DNA of 54,492 bases, from assembly GCA_937876995.1 (NCBI GenBank), contig CALEFD010000048.1, positions 1-54,492 on the forward strand. Direction: 5' to 3'. Shown in pieces: positions 25,054 through 34,934 of this stretch. Positions within the stretch are counted from its first letter, which is position 1, and each line of letters begins with the position of its first letter. The position numbers and the translations under genes were made by a program. The notes beneath the pieces are model-generated. The model was given only the letters and a program-made list of their open reading frames with translations, ran no database searches and had not been told where the DNA came from. Source of the stretch: an uncultured Bacteroidales bacterium. Its GTDB lineage: Bacteria; Bacteroidota; Bacteroidia; Bacteroidales; Bacteroidaceae.

Positions 25054-26349
25054 ATGAAGAATATGATAGATAACAAGAAAGGTCTTTTGGCATTGTCGCC
25101 TGTGCTGGTGCTGTTAGGAACATATTTGACAATGTCAATAATAGCAAAAGACTTCTACAGCATATCCATTATTATTCCGTTTATGTTTGCCATAGTATAT
25201 GGAATGTTTCTACTGAAAGGTTGTTCCTGGAAAGAGCGTCTGGAAAAGTTTTCGCAGGGATTACTTGGCAACGGTGTTCTGTATATGATTTGTATATTCT
25301 TTTTGGCCGGTATATTTGCTACATCGGCTAAGAATATGGGAGCTGTAGATGCTACTGTGGCATTTACATTGAAGATTGTACCACCGGAATTTGTCCCTGT
25401 AGGGCTTTTTGTGGCATCTTGTTTTATATCTATGGCTATAGGTACATCGGTGGGTACTATTGCAGCCTTGGCTCCGGTAGTGGTAGGCATTTCATCGTTA
25501 ATTCCCGATACGTTGGCCTGGCTGTTGGCAATTGTAGTTGGTGGAGCTTTCTTTGGTGATAATCTGTCGTTTATATCGGATACAACTATTGCAGCTACAC
25601 AGACTCAGGGGTGTAAAATGAACGAAAAGTTTAAGACCAACCTTTTATTAGTGTTGCCTATGGCTGTAATAACCATATTGATTTATGTGTTTTACAATAA
25701 AATTACGGTACAAATACCGGTTTCCGAACAGATAGAGTGGGTTAAGATTATACCATATCTGCTTGTTATTGTGTTGGCAATAACAGGTATGGATGTGCTG
25801 AAAGTGTTGTTTTTGGGTATTGTTGCTACTGATGTAGTGGGAATGGCATGCGGATCTTTTACTCTTACAGATGTTTTTACATCGGCCAGCAATGGTTTAG
25901 GCTCTATGTATGAATTGGTTACTGTTACTATGGCAGCAGCGGGACTGATGAGTATTATTAAAGAGTTAGGAGGCTTTGATTATCTTATAGGAATTATGTC
26001 TTCCGGATTATCGTCTGTACGGAGAGCGGAATTTTCAATTGTTTTGCTTACTATCCTTACCAATATATGTACGGCAAATAACACCATTGCAATACTTACA
26101 ACAGGTCCTATAGCAAAAGATATATCTGGTAAGTGTGGAATTGCTGCACGAAGAACTGCATCGCTTATGGATACTGCTTCTTGTTTTATTCAAGGAGTAT
26201 TGCCATACGGAGCACAACTGCTTATGGCAGCCGGTCTGGCATCTATCAGCCCTATGGAGATTATACCGCATCTCTACTATCCGTTATTGATTGGACTGAT
26301 GGTGGTTTTGTCTATCCTGTTTGGAACAAAAAAGAGAATGGCAAAATGA
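25054..26349 (+). CDS. NhaC-family Na+/H+ antiporter
   Basis: About 431 residues from ATG 25054, with some 11-12 hydrophobic helices. Features include FLAGIFATSAKNMGAVDATV, AIGTSVGTIAALAPVVVGIS and GGAFFGDNLSFISDTTIAATQTQGC, the conserved segment of NhaC/ion-transporter superfamily proteins that exchange Na+ (or amino-acid-like anions) for protons. A longer frame from 24997 overlaps ccsBA but lies upstream of the predicted transcription start and is disfavoured; ATG 25063 is an alternative. The M3 peptidase follows after 33 bp. Confidence 0.87.
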   Translation: MKNMIDNKKGLLALSPVLVLLGTYLTMSIIAKDFYSISIIIPFMFAIVYGMFLLKGCSWKERLEKFSQGLLGNGVLYMICIFFLAGIFATSAKNMGAVDATVAFTLKIVPPEFVPVGLFVASCFISMAIGTSVGTIAALAPVVVGISSLIPDTLAWLLAIVVGGAFFGDNLSFISDTTIAATQTQGCKMNEKFKTNLLLVLPMAVITILIYVFYNKITVQIPVSEQIEWVKIIPYLLVIVLAITGMDVLKVLFLGIVATDVVGMACGSFTLTDVFTSASNGLGSMYELVTVTMAAAGLMSIIKELGGFDYLIGIMSSGLSSVRRAEFSIVLLTILTNICTANNTIAILTTGPIAKDISGKCGIAARRTASLMDTASCFIQGVLPYGAQLLMAAGLASISPMEIIPHLYYPLLIGLMVVLSILFGTKKRMAK

Positions 26350-26382
26350 TTTGAGAATGAAATATTAACTAAAAGGTATTAT

Positions 26383-28488
26383 ATGAAACTGACAAACAAA
26401 TTTTTAATTGGATTTATGGCAGTAGCTGCTTGTGGTTGTGGTCAGAAACAGTCTGACAATCCTCTATTAAACGATTTTACAACGCCTTATGGCATTGCCC
26501 CGTTTGAAGAGATAACAATAGACAATTACCGTGAGGGTATATTGTTGGGTATGGAAGAACAGAAAGCCGAAATAGAGGCTATCATAAATAATCCGGAAGA
26601 ACCTACTTTCCAGAATACCATTGTTGCAATGGATCAGAGTGGAAAGTTGTTGCGCAAGGTTCGTGGAACTTTCAGTCCGTTGACCAGCAGTAATTCTACT
26701 GAAGAGAGCAGAGCTTTGGAGAAAGAACTATCTCCGCTTATGTCAGCTCACAGTGACGATATCAACCTAAATGAAAAGCTTTTTGCACGTGTTAAAAAGG
26801 TGTACGATAACAGAGAAAACATTAAACTGACACCGGAAGAGAAAACAGTTTTGGAGAATATCTACAAGCGTTTTGTAAACAGCGGAGCAGAGTTAAGTGA
26901 AACAGAAAAAGAGAAACTGCGTGAATTGAATCAGCAGCTGTCAATGCTTGAACTTACTTTTTCGCAGAACTTGTTGCATGAAACAAATAATACATTTGTA
27001 GTAGCCAATAGCCTGGAAGAATTGAAAGGACTTCCACAAGCAAATATTGATGCAGCTGCTAAGATGGCAGCCGATAATGGTCAGCCCGGAAAATGGATGT
27101 TCAATATGCAACGTCCAAGTTGTAACCCTGTATTGCAGTATTGTGAAAACCGAGATTTGCGTAAAAAGGTTTACGATGCTTATTATAACCGCGGTAATAC
27201 CGGTAATGAATATGACAGCAAAGAGATTTGCCGTCAGCTAGTAACTCTACGTTTGGAAAAGGCTAAACTGATGGGTTATAACAACTATGCAGAAATGGTT
27301 CTTGAAGATCGTATGGCAAAGACTCCTGAAGCAGTATTTGAACTGTTGGATCAGGTTTGGGAACCGGCAGTAGCAAAGGCTAAAGAGGAATTGGATGATA
27401 TTCGTGCAGAGATACGCAAAGAGGGTAAAGACTTTGAACCTGCAGGTTGGGACTATATGTACTACCTGGATAAGGCAAAAAGAGCAAAGTATTCTGTTGA
27501 TGAACAGGAGATTCGCGAATATATGGAAATCAACAATGTAATGAAGGGTGTATTCCATGTTGCTACACAGCTTTATGGAGTTACATTCAAAGAAATTACA
27601 GCCGATGTTCCTGCATACGAACCTACAGCTAAAGCATACGAAGTTATAGATAAAGACGGTACTGTATTGGCTATATTCTATAGTGATAACTATCCACGCG
27701 AGAGCAAACGTGCAGGCGCTTGGTGTACATCATTCCGTGGTCAAAGCTATGATGGTGAAGAACGTATAATTCCTATTGTTGTAAACAGCACCAATATGAC
27801 TGCTCCTACCGGTGATGGTCCTGCACTTCAGAGCATAGATAATGTAGAGACACTGTTCCACGAATTTGGTCATGCACTGCATAGCTTTATGCGTGATGTC
27901 CGTTACAATAGTGCAAGCGGTGTAGAGCGCGATTTTGTAGAACTCCCATCACAGGTTAATGAACATTGGGCTTTTGAACCTGAAGTGCTTGCAGTTTATG
28001 CCAAACATTATAAGACCGGTGAAGTAATTCCGGCAGAACTTGTTGAGAAGATTCAGAAGAGTGCACAGTATGGTCAGGGTTTTGCTACAGTTGAATATAT
28101 TGCAGCATCGTATAGCGATATGGATTTGCATGTATTGACTGAAATTCCTGAAAATCTAAATGTAATGGACTTTGAAGCTGCTGGTTTAGCTGCACGCGGA
28201 ATACCTTCACAGATACTTCCACGTTATCGTATGACCAACTTCAGCCATACAATGGGTGGTGGTTACACTGCAGGTTACTATAGCTATATGTGGGCAGAAG
28301 TTCTTGATGCCGATGCATTTGATGCTTTCAAAGAGACAGGCGATATTTACAACCAGGAAGTTGCTGCAAAATTCCGCAAGTATGTGCTTACTCCGGGTGG
28401 TATAGACGATGGTATGGTTATGTATAAGAACTTCCGTGGTCGCGAACCGAAGATTGATGCACTTCTCCGCAACCGTGGTTTTAAATAA
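26383..28488 (+). CDS. dcp: M3-family oligopeptidase (Dcp-like) lipoprotein
   Basis: 701-residue zinc peptidase cleaving short peptides, Dcp (peptidyl-dipeptidase) subgroup. The signal ends in VAACGCG with a lipobox, so it is exported and membrane-anchored. The active site is LFHEFGHALH: H493, E494 and H497, with the third ligand Glu about 26 residues later in the RDFVELPSQ segment. Other family marks are FCTSFR-like AWCTSFRGQSYDG and YRMTNFSHTMGGGYTAGYYSYMWA, which lines the substrate cleft. Length is normal for Dcp (~680-700). It is 33 bp downstream of nhaC and ends at a strong terminator. Confidence 0.94.
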   Translation: MKLTNKFLIGFMAVAACGCGQKQSDNPLLNDFTTPYGIAPFEEITIDNYREGILLGMEEQKAEIEAIINNPEEPTFQNTIVAMDQSGKLLRKVRGTFSPLTSSNSTEESRALEKELSPLMSAHSDDINLNEKLFARVKKVYDNRENIKLTPEEKTVLENIYKRFVNSGAELSETEKEKLRELNQQLSMLELTFSQNLLHETNNTFVVANSLEELKGLPQANIDAAAKMAADNGQPGKWMFNMQRPSCNPVLQYCENRDLRKKVYDAYYNRGNTGNEYDSKEICRQLVTLRLEKAKLMGYNNYAEMVLEDRMAKTPEAVFELLDQVWEPAVAKAKEELDDIRAEIRKEGKDFEPAGWDYMYYLDKAKRAKYSVDEQEIREYMEINNVMKGVFHVATQLYGVTFKEITADVPAYEPTAKAYEVIDKDGTVLAIFYSDNYPRESKRAGAWCTSFRGQSYDGEERIIPIVVNSTNMTAPTGDGPALQSIDNVETLFHEFGHALHSFMRDVRYNSASGVERDFVELPSQVNEHWAFEPEVLAVYAKHYKTGEVIPAELVEKIQKSAQYGQGFATVEYIAASYSDMDLHVLTEIPENLNVMDFEAAGLAARGIPSQILPRYRMTNFSHTMGGGYTAGYYSYMWAEVLDADAFDAFKETGDIYNQEVAAKFRKYVLTPGGIDDGMVMYKNFRGREPKIDALLRNRGFK

Positions 28489-28516
28489 TCTGGTTTCAAG
28501 ATTAATCAATAAAAAA

Positions 28517-28550
28517 CAGGATTGTTCCTTGGAGCAATCCTGATTTTTTT
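28517..28550 (+). terminator. Rho-independent terminator after the M3 peptidase
   Basis: Stem CAGGATTGTTCC (28517-28528) / GGAGCAATCCTG (28531-28542), nearly perfect, followed by ATTTTTTT. Confidence 0.9.
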
Positions 28551-28580
28551 ACACCTTCTGCTACAATATGCAGTTACACT

Positions 28581-29756
28581 TTAGTCTATTAGTCGGTTTT
28601 TGTAGATGTTGGCTAATGCTTTTCTGTATTGGTTCTCTATTTCCATTCTGGTAAGCAGTTTGTTATAGATACTTTCAGCCTCTATAAAATATTCTATGAT
28701 GGAAATTTCGCCTTCGTCAAGAGCCTTTTGAAGAAGTTCCAATGAACTGTACATTAATTCAGAATCGTAGCTTTGCATTGTCTCTTTAAGCTGAAGCATT
28801 TCGTTGTAGAGAGACATAAGTGAATTTTCTATATGAAGTTCTGCATCTTTTTTTTCCAACTGTGCATTTATGGCTTCTACTTTTGAAATCTTTACCTGAT
28901 GGCGATTTGAAAAGAGTGGGATAGAGCCACCTACTACAAAACCATTCATAGCTTTATTGTTATCTGTATTTCTACGGAATCCCAATTCAAGTTTTGGAAG
29001 CCATTCCTGCTGATTGATGGATACCTGTTCATGGGCAGCCTGTGTGGCATAAGAGAGATTTATAAGGTCAGGATCGGAATCTATAACTTCGTCTTTCAAA
29101 GCATTGAAATCTCTGATTTCTGCTATCTGTGGATACTCTTTAGAACTGAATTCCAATGGCTTATTACCGTTCATGGTAAGTAATGACTGCATAGCAGTGC
29201 GATGGGCAGCATTGTTTACAGCAACCAGAGTCTGCACGTTCATACGTTCCATTTTAACTCTGTTAACATCAAGTGCATTGGCATCGCCTGCATCGAAACG
29301 TACCTTATAGAGTTCCTCTAATCGATCTGCATTCTTCAGACGAATATCAAGCAACTCTTTCTCCTGATTCAGATAGATTATATCCAAACAGAGCAACTGT
29401 GCCTTGAGCAGAATTTCCCTCTTTGCTGTCAGATATTGCATGTTAAAGGATGCGTTTTCCAGTTCTGCCTGTTTGTGGCGTGACAGATACTGAGTGGGAA
29501 AGTCGAATCCCTGTGTAGCCACAAATTCACTTCCGTGGTCACTACCTTCGCCCTGTTCATAGAAAGAACTGTATGTAACAGACAGGTCGCCTAAAACATT
29601 TTCAGCTTTGTTCTCTATCTGTTTGGTTTCCATAATGTTTTGCTGTAATTGCAACTCTAAATTGTTGGATGCAATCTTTTCCAATATTTCGTCTATACTA
29701 TCGGCCAGTGCCGGTATAGGAGTGACCAATGTTAATAAAAGAAGTATCTTTTTCAT
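28581..29756 (-). CDS. TolC-family outer-membrane factor of metal RND efflux (CusC/CzcC-like)
   Basis: 391 residues with a signal peptide (MKKILLLLTLVTPIPALA) and the long alpha-helical hairpin repeats of outer-membrane efflux proteins (NNLELQLQQNIMETKQIENKAE, later EKKDAELHIENSLMSLYNEM). It forms the outer channel of the tripartite pump. It overlaps the RND pump gene by 4 bp (ATG within the stop region), so it is the third gene of an adaptor-pump-channel operon read from the promoter at 34.1 kb. Confidence 0.9.
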   Translation of the reverse strand: MKKILLLLTLVTPIPALADSIDEILEKIASNNLELQLQQNIMETKQIENKAENVLGDLSVTYSSFYEQGEGSDHGSEFVATQGFDFPTQYLSRHKQAELENASFNMQYLTAKREILLKAQLLCLDIIYLNQEKELLDIRLKNADRLEELYKVRFDAGDANALDVNRVKMERMNVQTLVAVNNAAHRTAMQSLLTMNGNKPLEFSSKEYPQIAEIRDFNALKDEVIDSDPDLINLSYATQAAHEQVSINQQEWLPKLELGFRRNTDNNKAMNGFVVGGSIPLFSNRHQVKISKVEAINAQLEKKDAELHIENSLMSLYNEMLQLKETMQSYDSELMYSSLELLQKALDEGEISIIEYFIEAESIYNKLLTRMEIENQYRKALANIYKNRLID

Positions 29757-32700
29757 TTTTTCTTACGGTTTATCAGTTCGTAAACTATTGGAATTACAAA
29801 TGCATTGAGCAGGGTTGAAGTGAGTAGTCCACCCAATATTACTTTTGCCATAGGACTCTGGATTTCATTACCCGGAAGATCGCCATTCAGAGCCAAAGGA
29901 ATAAGTGCCAATGCCGATGTCAGTGCTGTCATAAGGATAGGATTCAATCTGTCTAAGGAACCCTGTATTATACTCTCTTTCAGAGTAGCTCCGTTGGCCA
30001 TAAGGTCGTTATAGTGGCTTATAAGCAACATACCATTTCTGGTGGCTATACCAAACAGAGATATGAAACCTATAATGGCAGGAATGCTTATTTCACCACT
30101 GCTGAACATAAGTACAAATACACCGCCTATAAGTGCAAACGGCAGATTCATCAGTATAATTCCGCTATGAAGCGCATTCTTGAACTGCACATAAAGTAAC
30201 AGGAATATTACAACTATGCTGATAATGGATGTTAGAAGCAGAGTACGGCTGGCAGCCTGTTCACTTTCAAACTGTCCTCCAAATTCAATATAATAACCTT
30301 CAGGTAACTGTATCTCTTTGTCTATACGTTCGCTTATTTCGTTAACAGCACTGCGTAAATCTCTGTCAGTGGTGTTTGCGGAAATAACAATTTTGCGCTT
30401 TACGTTCTCTCTGCTTATGGCATTTGGTCCCATAGCCGAAGTAATATCAGCCACATAACTGATAGGAATACGTTCGCCACTGTCTGTATCTATCATGAGG
30501 TCTTGTATTCTATCCATAGAGCTTCTGGTATCTTCTTGTGCGCGGACTACCAGATTGAAAACTTTTCCCTGTTCGTAAACCTGTGAAACTGTAGCTCCTG
30601 CCAGGTTCACCGATACAAAATCGGCAAATTGGGGTAGGGTTATACCATATCTTGCCAGCATATCTCGTTTGGGAACAATCTTTAATTGTGGACGTTCTAT
30701 CTGCTGTTCCACATTTAAATCGGCAATGCCTTCTACACTGCTTATAGCATCTTTAATGCGGTTGGCATACATATACATGGTGTTCAAATCGTCGCCAAAC
30801 AGTTTGATTGCTATGCCTGCTTTTGTGCCTGAAAGCATAGCATCTATACGGTGGCTGATAGGCTGTCCAATCTCTATGTTGGCACCTGTAAGAGTGCTAA
30901 GTTTGTGACGTACCTCTTCCAGCATATCGTGACGGCTTCTTCCCTGCAGTTCGTATGGAGCCTCTATTTCGCTGCCATTAACTCCACGCAGATGTTCGTC
31001 CAGTTCGGCACGTCCTGTTTTGCGTGCTACGGTTTTTATTTCAGGAATAGTGAGAAGAAGTTCTTCTGCCCGGCGTCCTAAGTTATCGGACTCTTCCAAA
31101 GATATTCCAGGAAGCGAAGTAATGTTAATAGTTAGAGAACCTTCGTTGAACGAAGGAAGGAATGAGCGTCCCAATGTGAAGAAACATATCAGTGCAGCTA
31201 CGAAGAGTGTTACTGTTGCTCCTAAAACACCTTTTTTATGATTTAAAGCCCAGTCTAAGGCTATGTTATAGTATTTTTTGAGCCAAACTGCCACAAATGC
31301 TTCTTTAGGAAGCCCAGTCTGTTTGTTTCCGCCTAACAGATAGCTGCAAAGTACGGGGGTAAGTGTAAGCGCAACAAATGTAGATGTGCACAGCGCAACA
31401 ATAAATGCTATGCCTAATGGAATAAGCATTCTGCCCTCCATGCCGCTTAAAAAGAATAGAGGTACAAAGCTGACAATAATAATAAGTGTAGAGTTCAGAA
31501 TAGGTGCGCGAACCTCTTTGGATGCTTCAAAAACCACATCTAAAGTTCTATTCTGTTGTTCTACGGGTAGAAGACGATTTTCACGCAGACGTTTCCACAC
31601 ATTTTCAACATCTACAATAGCATCATCTACTAAAGAACCTATTGCTATAGCCATACCGCCCAAACTCATGGTGTTGATACTCAATCCAAAACGGTCCAGT
31701 ACCAATATGGCTGTTACCAGTGATAGTGGAATGGTTACAAGCGATATGAATGTGGTACGAACATTTGCCAGGAAGATGAATAGAATAATTACCACAAATA
31801 TTGCACCTTCCAGCAATGCTGATTTTACATTGTCTATGGAGTTATTAATAAAATGACTCTGTCTGAATATGTCAGTAGAAACCTTTACATCGGGTGGCAG
31901 ATTCTTTTGTACGTCGGCAAGAGCTGCCTCTATTTTGTGAGTAAGGTCTATAGTACCTGTTTCCGGTTGTTTGCTTACGGTTAGCAGTACGGCAGGTTTG
32001 CCACGTTCTGCTGCTGTACCAAGTTTAGGCTCTTGATAACCAATCTTTACATTGGCCACATCGTTTAACGTAATAGGTCTGCCATTTACGGTTTTTATCA
32101 CTGCATTTCCTATATCGTCAGCATTAGTGCTGGAAAGCATACCTCGTACTATGTATTCGTTGCTGTGTTCGTAAATAACTCCACCGTTTACGTTCTGGTT
32201 CATATTGCGGGTAACAGACATAACTTCGTCCAGAGATACACCATAGTGGCGCATGCGGGCGGGATCTATCAATATCTGATACTCTTTTATGTCGCCACCT
32301 TGTACCGATACCTGTGCTACACCGCCTGTAGAAAGCAGTCTGGGGCGTATAGTCCAATCGGCTATGGTACGTAAATCCATCATGGATGTGCTGTCTGAAG
32401 TAAGGCCTATAATCATTACTTCACCCAGAATAGATGTCTGTGGGCCCATAGTGGGTTTTCCTATGTTATCCGGTAGTTGTTCATTGACTAAAGTTAACTT
32501 TTCGCTTACAATCTGTCTTGCCAAATATATATCGGTTCCCCAATCGAATTCTACCCAAACTACAGAAAAACCATTGGTAGATGATGAACGTACTCTGCGT
32601 ACGCCTGTGGCACCATTTACCATAGTCTCTATAGGGAAGGTTACCAACTGTTCCACCTCTTCGGATGCCATTCCGTGTGCTTCGGTCATAACTACCACTG

Positions 32701-32836
32701 TGGGCGCTGTAAGGTCAGGGAAAACATCAACTTCGGCATTTTTTGCAGTATAAAGACCTGCAACCATCAGAACAACCGATACAACAAGTATCAGCAGTCT
32801 GTTATTCAGAGAAAAATGTATTATTCTGTTTAGCAT
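29753..32836 (-). CDS. Heavy-metal efflux RND pump (CusA/CzcA family)
   Basis: 1027 residues, usual for HME-RND pumps. Twelve helices with two large periplasmic loops; family marks are NAEVDVFPDLTAPTVVV after TM1, the TM4 segment MAIAIGSLVDDAIVDVENVWKRL with acidic proton-relay residues, and LLLTSIISIVVIFLLLYVQF/GNGMLLISHYN-type helices later. It uses the proton gradient to drive metal ions (Cu/Ag or Zn/Co/Cd) from periplasm or cytoplasm through the outer membrane. Which metal cannot be decided; the His-rich adaptor favours Zn, Co, Ni or Cu. It sits 15 bp after the adaptor gene and overlaps the channel gene by 4 bp. Confidence 0.94.
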   Translation of the reverse strand: MLNRIIHFSLNNRLLILVVSVVLMVAGLYTAKNAEVDVFPDLTAPTVVVMTEAHGMASEEVEQLVTFPIETMVNGATGVRRVRSSSTNGFSVVWVEFDWGTDIYLARQIVSEKLTLVNEQLPDNIGKPTMGPQTSILGEVMIIGLTSDSTSMMDLRTIADWTIRPRLLSTGGVAQVSVQGGDIKEYQILIDPARMRHYGVSLDEVMSVTRNMNQNVNGGVIYEHSNEYIVRGMLSSTNADDIGNAVIKTVNGRPITLNDVANVKIGYQEPKLGTAAERGKPAVLLTVSKQPETGTIDLTHKIEAALADVQKNLPPDVKVSTDIFRQSHFINNSIDNVKSALLEGAIFVVIILFIFLANVRTTFISLVTIPLSLVTAILVLDRFGLSINTMSLGGMAIAIGSLVDDAIVDVENVWKRLRENRLLPVEQQNRTLDVVFEASKEVRAPILNSTLIIIVSFVPLFFLSGMEGRMLIPLGIAFIVALCTSTFVALTLTPVLCSYLLGGNKQTGLPKEAFVAVWLKKYYNIALDWALNHKKGVLGATVTLFVAALICFFTLGRSFLPSFNEGSLTINITSLPGISLEESDNLGRRAEELLLTIPEIKTVARKTGRAELDEHLRGVNGSEIEAPYELQGRSRHDMLEEVRHKLSTLTGANIEIGQPISHRIDAMLSGTKAGIAIKLFGDDLNTMYMYANRIKDAISSVEGIADLNVEQQIERPQLKIVPKRDMLARYGITLPQFADFVSVNLAGATVSQVYEQGKVFNLVVRAQEDTRSSMDRIQDLMIDTDSGERIPISYVADITSAMGPNAISRENVKRKIVISANTTDRDLRSAVNEISERIDKEIQLPEGYYIEFGGQFESEQAASRTLLLTSIISIVVIFLLLYVQFKNALHSGIILMNLPFALIGGVFVLMFSSGEISIPAIIGFISLFGIATRNGMLLISHYNDLMANGATLKESIIQGSLDRLNPILMTALTSALALIPLALNGDLPGNEIQSPMAKVILGGLLTSTLLNAFVIPIVYELINRKKK

Positions 32837-32851
32837 AATTCTGTGTTCAAA

Positions 32852-34075
32852 TTAGTGACTATGAGAATGGGCCGGCAGAGATGCACTTGTTGATGCCAAC
32901 TTTACATGGTATGCACCCTTTACAACAACATTTTCACCGGAATGAATGCCATCAGTTATTTCAACCTCTTTGCCATTCGATGCGCCTATTTTTACCTGAC
33001 GTTTGCTGTAACTCTCTTCACACATCTTTATGAAAACAAAGTATAGTCCCTGTTCTTCTACAAGAGCTTCATTAGGTACTGCAATGGTGTTTGGTCTTTT
33101 TTCAGCCAACAGATATATGTTTGCAAATGAACCGGGCACCAATGTCCCGTTATTGTGGAAACTGAATGTCATTGTAGCATATCCAGAACCGGATGCCAAT
33201 GCTCTGCTATACGATACTTTTTCTCCGTTCATAGAGTCTAATTCATAGACCTGATTACTATAAACTGTGCTGAAATTGGCTGATGTGATATTATTCATAT
33301 AACCGTAATATCTTTCAGGAATATCGGCATACAGATACAGAATATTGTCTTGTGCTACAGTGGCAAGTGTTTGTCCTACTGTTACATAATCGCCTTCTCT
33401 TACAAAGATTTCTTTTATATATCCGCTTGTTGGGGCAGTTACGGTAGCACCATTGTTTGAATTATCTTTTGCAACAGCCTGATATGTGAGACGTGTATTT
33501 TCATATCGTTCGCGAATGGTGTTGAAATCTTTTTCTGATATGATTTTATCTTCTATAAGACGTTTGGCGCGGTTGTACTCCTCTTCTGCTGCCTGATATG
33601 CAATTTTTGCACGTTCTACAGGGTCGCCATCTTGCAGATTATGGGACGATATGGATAGGAGAGTGTTGCCTTGAGTTACCTGAGTACCGGAAACTAAAGG
33701 GCGGTTAAAAGATACCACACCTGCCACATTGGCAACTATGCTCTTTTCTGCATTTTGTGATGATTCTATTCTGCCACTTACAGATATTACCTGGCGGAAA
33801 TCTTTTGGTGTGATGATTTCTGCCACAACACGTGCTGCGTGGGCTTTTTCCGGTGCAAGAATAATATCACCTGCAGCAGAATGGTTATGCTGATGGGTTT
33901 CTGCAGATTCGGAATGCTGATGTTCGTGCTTATTGTGTTCAGTTGCTTCAGTATGATCGTGATGATTATGACTGTGTTCTACAGCTTCTGAATGTTCGTG
34001 ATGATGTACTGTTGTATTGTTTTTGCAGGCTCCGCATAAGAAGAGAACAGCTGCTATAACTATAATTTTTTTCAT
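32852..34075 (-). CDS. Membrane-fusion (adaptor) protein of metal RND efflux with His-rich N-terminus
   Basis: 407 residues. Lipoprotein signal ending LFLCGAC, followed by a histidine-rich stretch: roughly 16 His in the ~45 residues after the lipid anchor, alternating with Glu/Asp/Asn/Ser, plus HSHSH at the C-terminus. The rest has the CusB/CzcB architecture: barrel-sandwich (VISVSGRIESSQ ... SGYIKEIFVREGDYVTVGQ), a coiled-coil hairpin (~150-200), a beta-barrel and a membrane-proximal domain. It bridges pump and channel and may deliver metal; the His tract probably binds Zn, Ni, Co or Cu. First gene of the operon with a perfect promoter upstream. Confidence 0.93.
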   Translation of the reverse strand: MKKIIVIAAVLFLCGACKNNTTVHHHEHSEAVEHSHNHHDHTEATEHNKHEHQHSESAETHQHNHSAAGDIILAPEKAHAARVVAEIITPKDFRQVISVSGRIESSQNAEKSIVANVAGVVSFNRPLVSGTQVTQGNTLLSISSHNLQDGDPVERAKIAYQAAEEEYNRAKRLIEDKIISEKDFNTIRERYENTRLTYQAVAKDNSNNGATVTAPTSGYIKEIFVREGDYVTVGQTLATVAQDNILYLYADIPERYYGYMNNITSANFSTVYSNQVYELDSMNGEKVSYSRALASGSGYATMTFSFHNNGTLVPGSFANIYLLAEKRPNTIAVPNEALVEEQGLYFVFIKMCEESYSKRQVKIGASNGKEVEITDGIHSGENVVVKGAYHVKLASTSASLPAHSHSH

Positions 34076-34110
34076 TATCTGTAAGTAATTATATTCTGTT
34101 AATTTGTGTG

Positions 34111-34142
34111 CAAAAATAGATTAGAAAGGTTAAGCAGACAAA
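34111..34142 (-). promoter_or_regulatory. Promoter of the metal efflux operon
   Basis: Minus strand: TTTG (34142-34139), 20-bp spacer, TATTTTTG (34118-34111), an exact consensus match about 36 bp upstream of the adaptor start codon. Confidence 0.75.
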
Positions 34143-34308
34143 AATTCTTACAATATATATAAGGTAGTAAGGTATGTTTGCAATTGGGTTGCAAATGTTC
34201 GTAGTGGACTTCAGTGTGTAGCTGTTCGTAGCTGCTTTGTTCACCTACAGAACCAAAACAGCTAACTCGGACTTTTGGCCAGTAAACTTACCTTTTACTA
34301 CTCTGTTG

Positions 34309-34653
34309 TTACCAAAGTGATGCAACTTGTTTGTCTAAGGTTGATTTGATAAGTGCGTTAAGTGTTACACCATACCTTTGAGCCAACATAGCTAATCTGC
34401 AATGAGTATCTGGTGATATTCGTATATTTAGAGTTCCCGAATAACTCTTGCAAGGCTGAATATTATTCTCTTTACAATACTCTAAATAATCATCTACTGC
34501 ATTTTCAAAGTCTATTCTCAAATCTGAAACAGTCTCTCCTTCAAATGTAATGGCGGTTCCTGCAGGTAAATCTATTACCTTACCATATAGACAATTATCA
34601 GCTTCGCTAACCTCTATACTACCTATATATCCCTTGTAATGCATTGTATTCAT
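34309..34653 (-). CDS. hicB: HicB-family antitoxin
   Basis: 114 residues. The N-terminal ~70 residues are the partial RNase H-like HicB fold (YKGYIGSIEVSEADNCLYGKVIDLP, then ITFEGETVSDLRIDFENAVDDYLEYCKE). The C-terminus is a ribbon-helix-helix-type DNA-binding part (TLNIRISPDTHCRLAMLAQR, YGVTLNALIKSTLD). It should bind and neutralise HicA and repress the pair. It follows the toxin gene by 2 bp. Confidence 0.9.
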   Translation of the reverse strand: MNTMHYKGYIGSIEVSEADNCLYGKVIDLPAGTAITFEGETVSDLRIDFENAVDDYLEYCKENNIQPCKSYSGTLNIRISPDTHCRLAMLAQRYGVTLNALIKSTLDKQVASLW

Positions 34654-34655
34654 AT

Positions 34656-34913
34656 TCAGTCTTTTATGTAATTATTCTCCTTTAAATATTCCAAAACTTG
34701 TTTTACTATATATACTTTAACTAAATTTCCGGGATGTGGTTTATGAGTGATATATGTTTTATTACCGTTATTAAATATCACGCGAGAACCACTCGTTTTT
34801 CCCTTGTTGTCTAAACTAAAGCCCAATAGTGAAAACAATCTCACTAATTCTTCCCATGTAAAATCCTTGGGTATTCTTTTTAGTCTATTAATTAATTTCT
34901 CTTTTGTTCCCAT
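34656..34913 (-). CDS. hicA: HicA-family toxin, variant with Arg at the usual catalytic His position
   Basis: 85 residues of the dsRBD-like HicA mRNA-interferase fold: helix FTWEELVRLFSLLGFSL, then the strand GKTSGSRVIF and ITHKPHPGNLVKVYIVKQVLEYLK. Standard HicA carries GSHxx(F/Y) with the catalytic His; here it is GSR (42-44), while HKPHP (57-61) supplies other histidines. This is the variant seen in a branch of the family. It is the first gene of the pair, promoter 22 bp upstream. Whether it cleaves RNA by the usual mechanism is uncertain. Confidence 0.88.
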   Translation of the reverse strand: MGTKEKLINRLKRIPKDFTWEELVRLFSLLGFSLDNKGKTSGSRVIFNNGNKTYITHKPHPGNLVKVYIVKQVLEYLKENNYIKD

Positions 34914-34934
34914 GTGCGTTTTGTATTAGCACTG

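Noticed and set aside
33860..34030. Repetitive CATGTTC/ATGGTGA-type tract as a tandem repeat or CRISPR-like array
   Set aside because: It is the coding sequence of the His-rich adaptor N-terminus, with irregular spacing.
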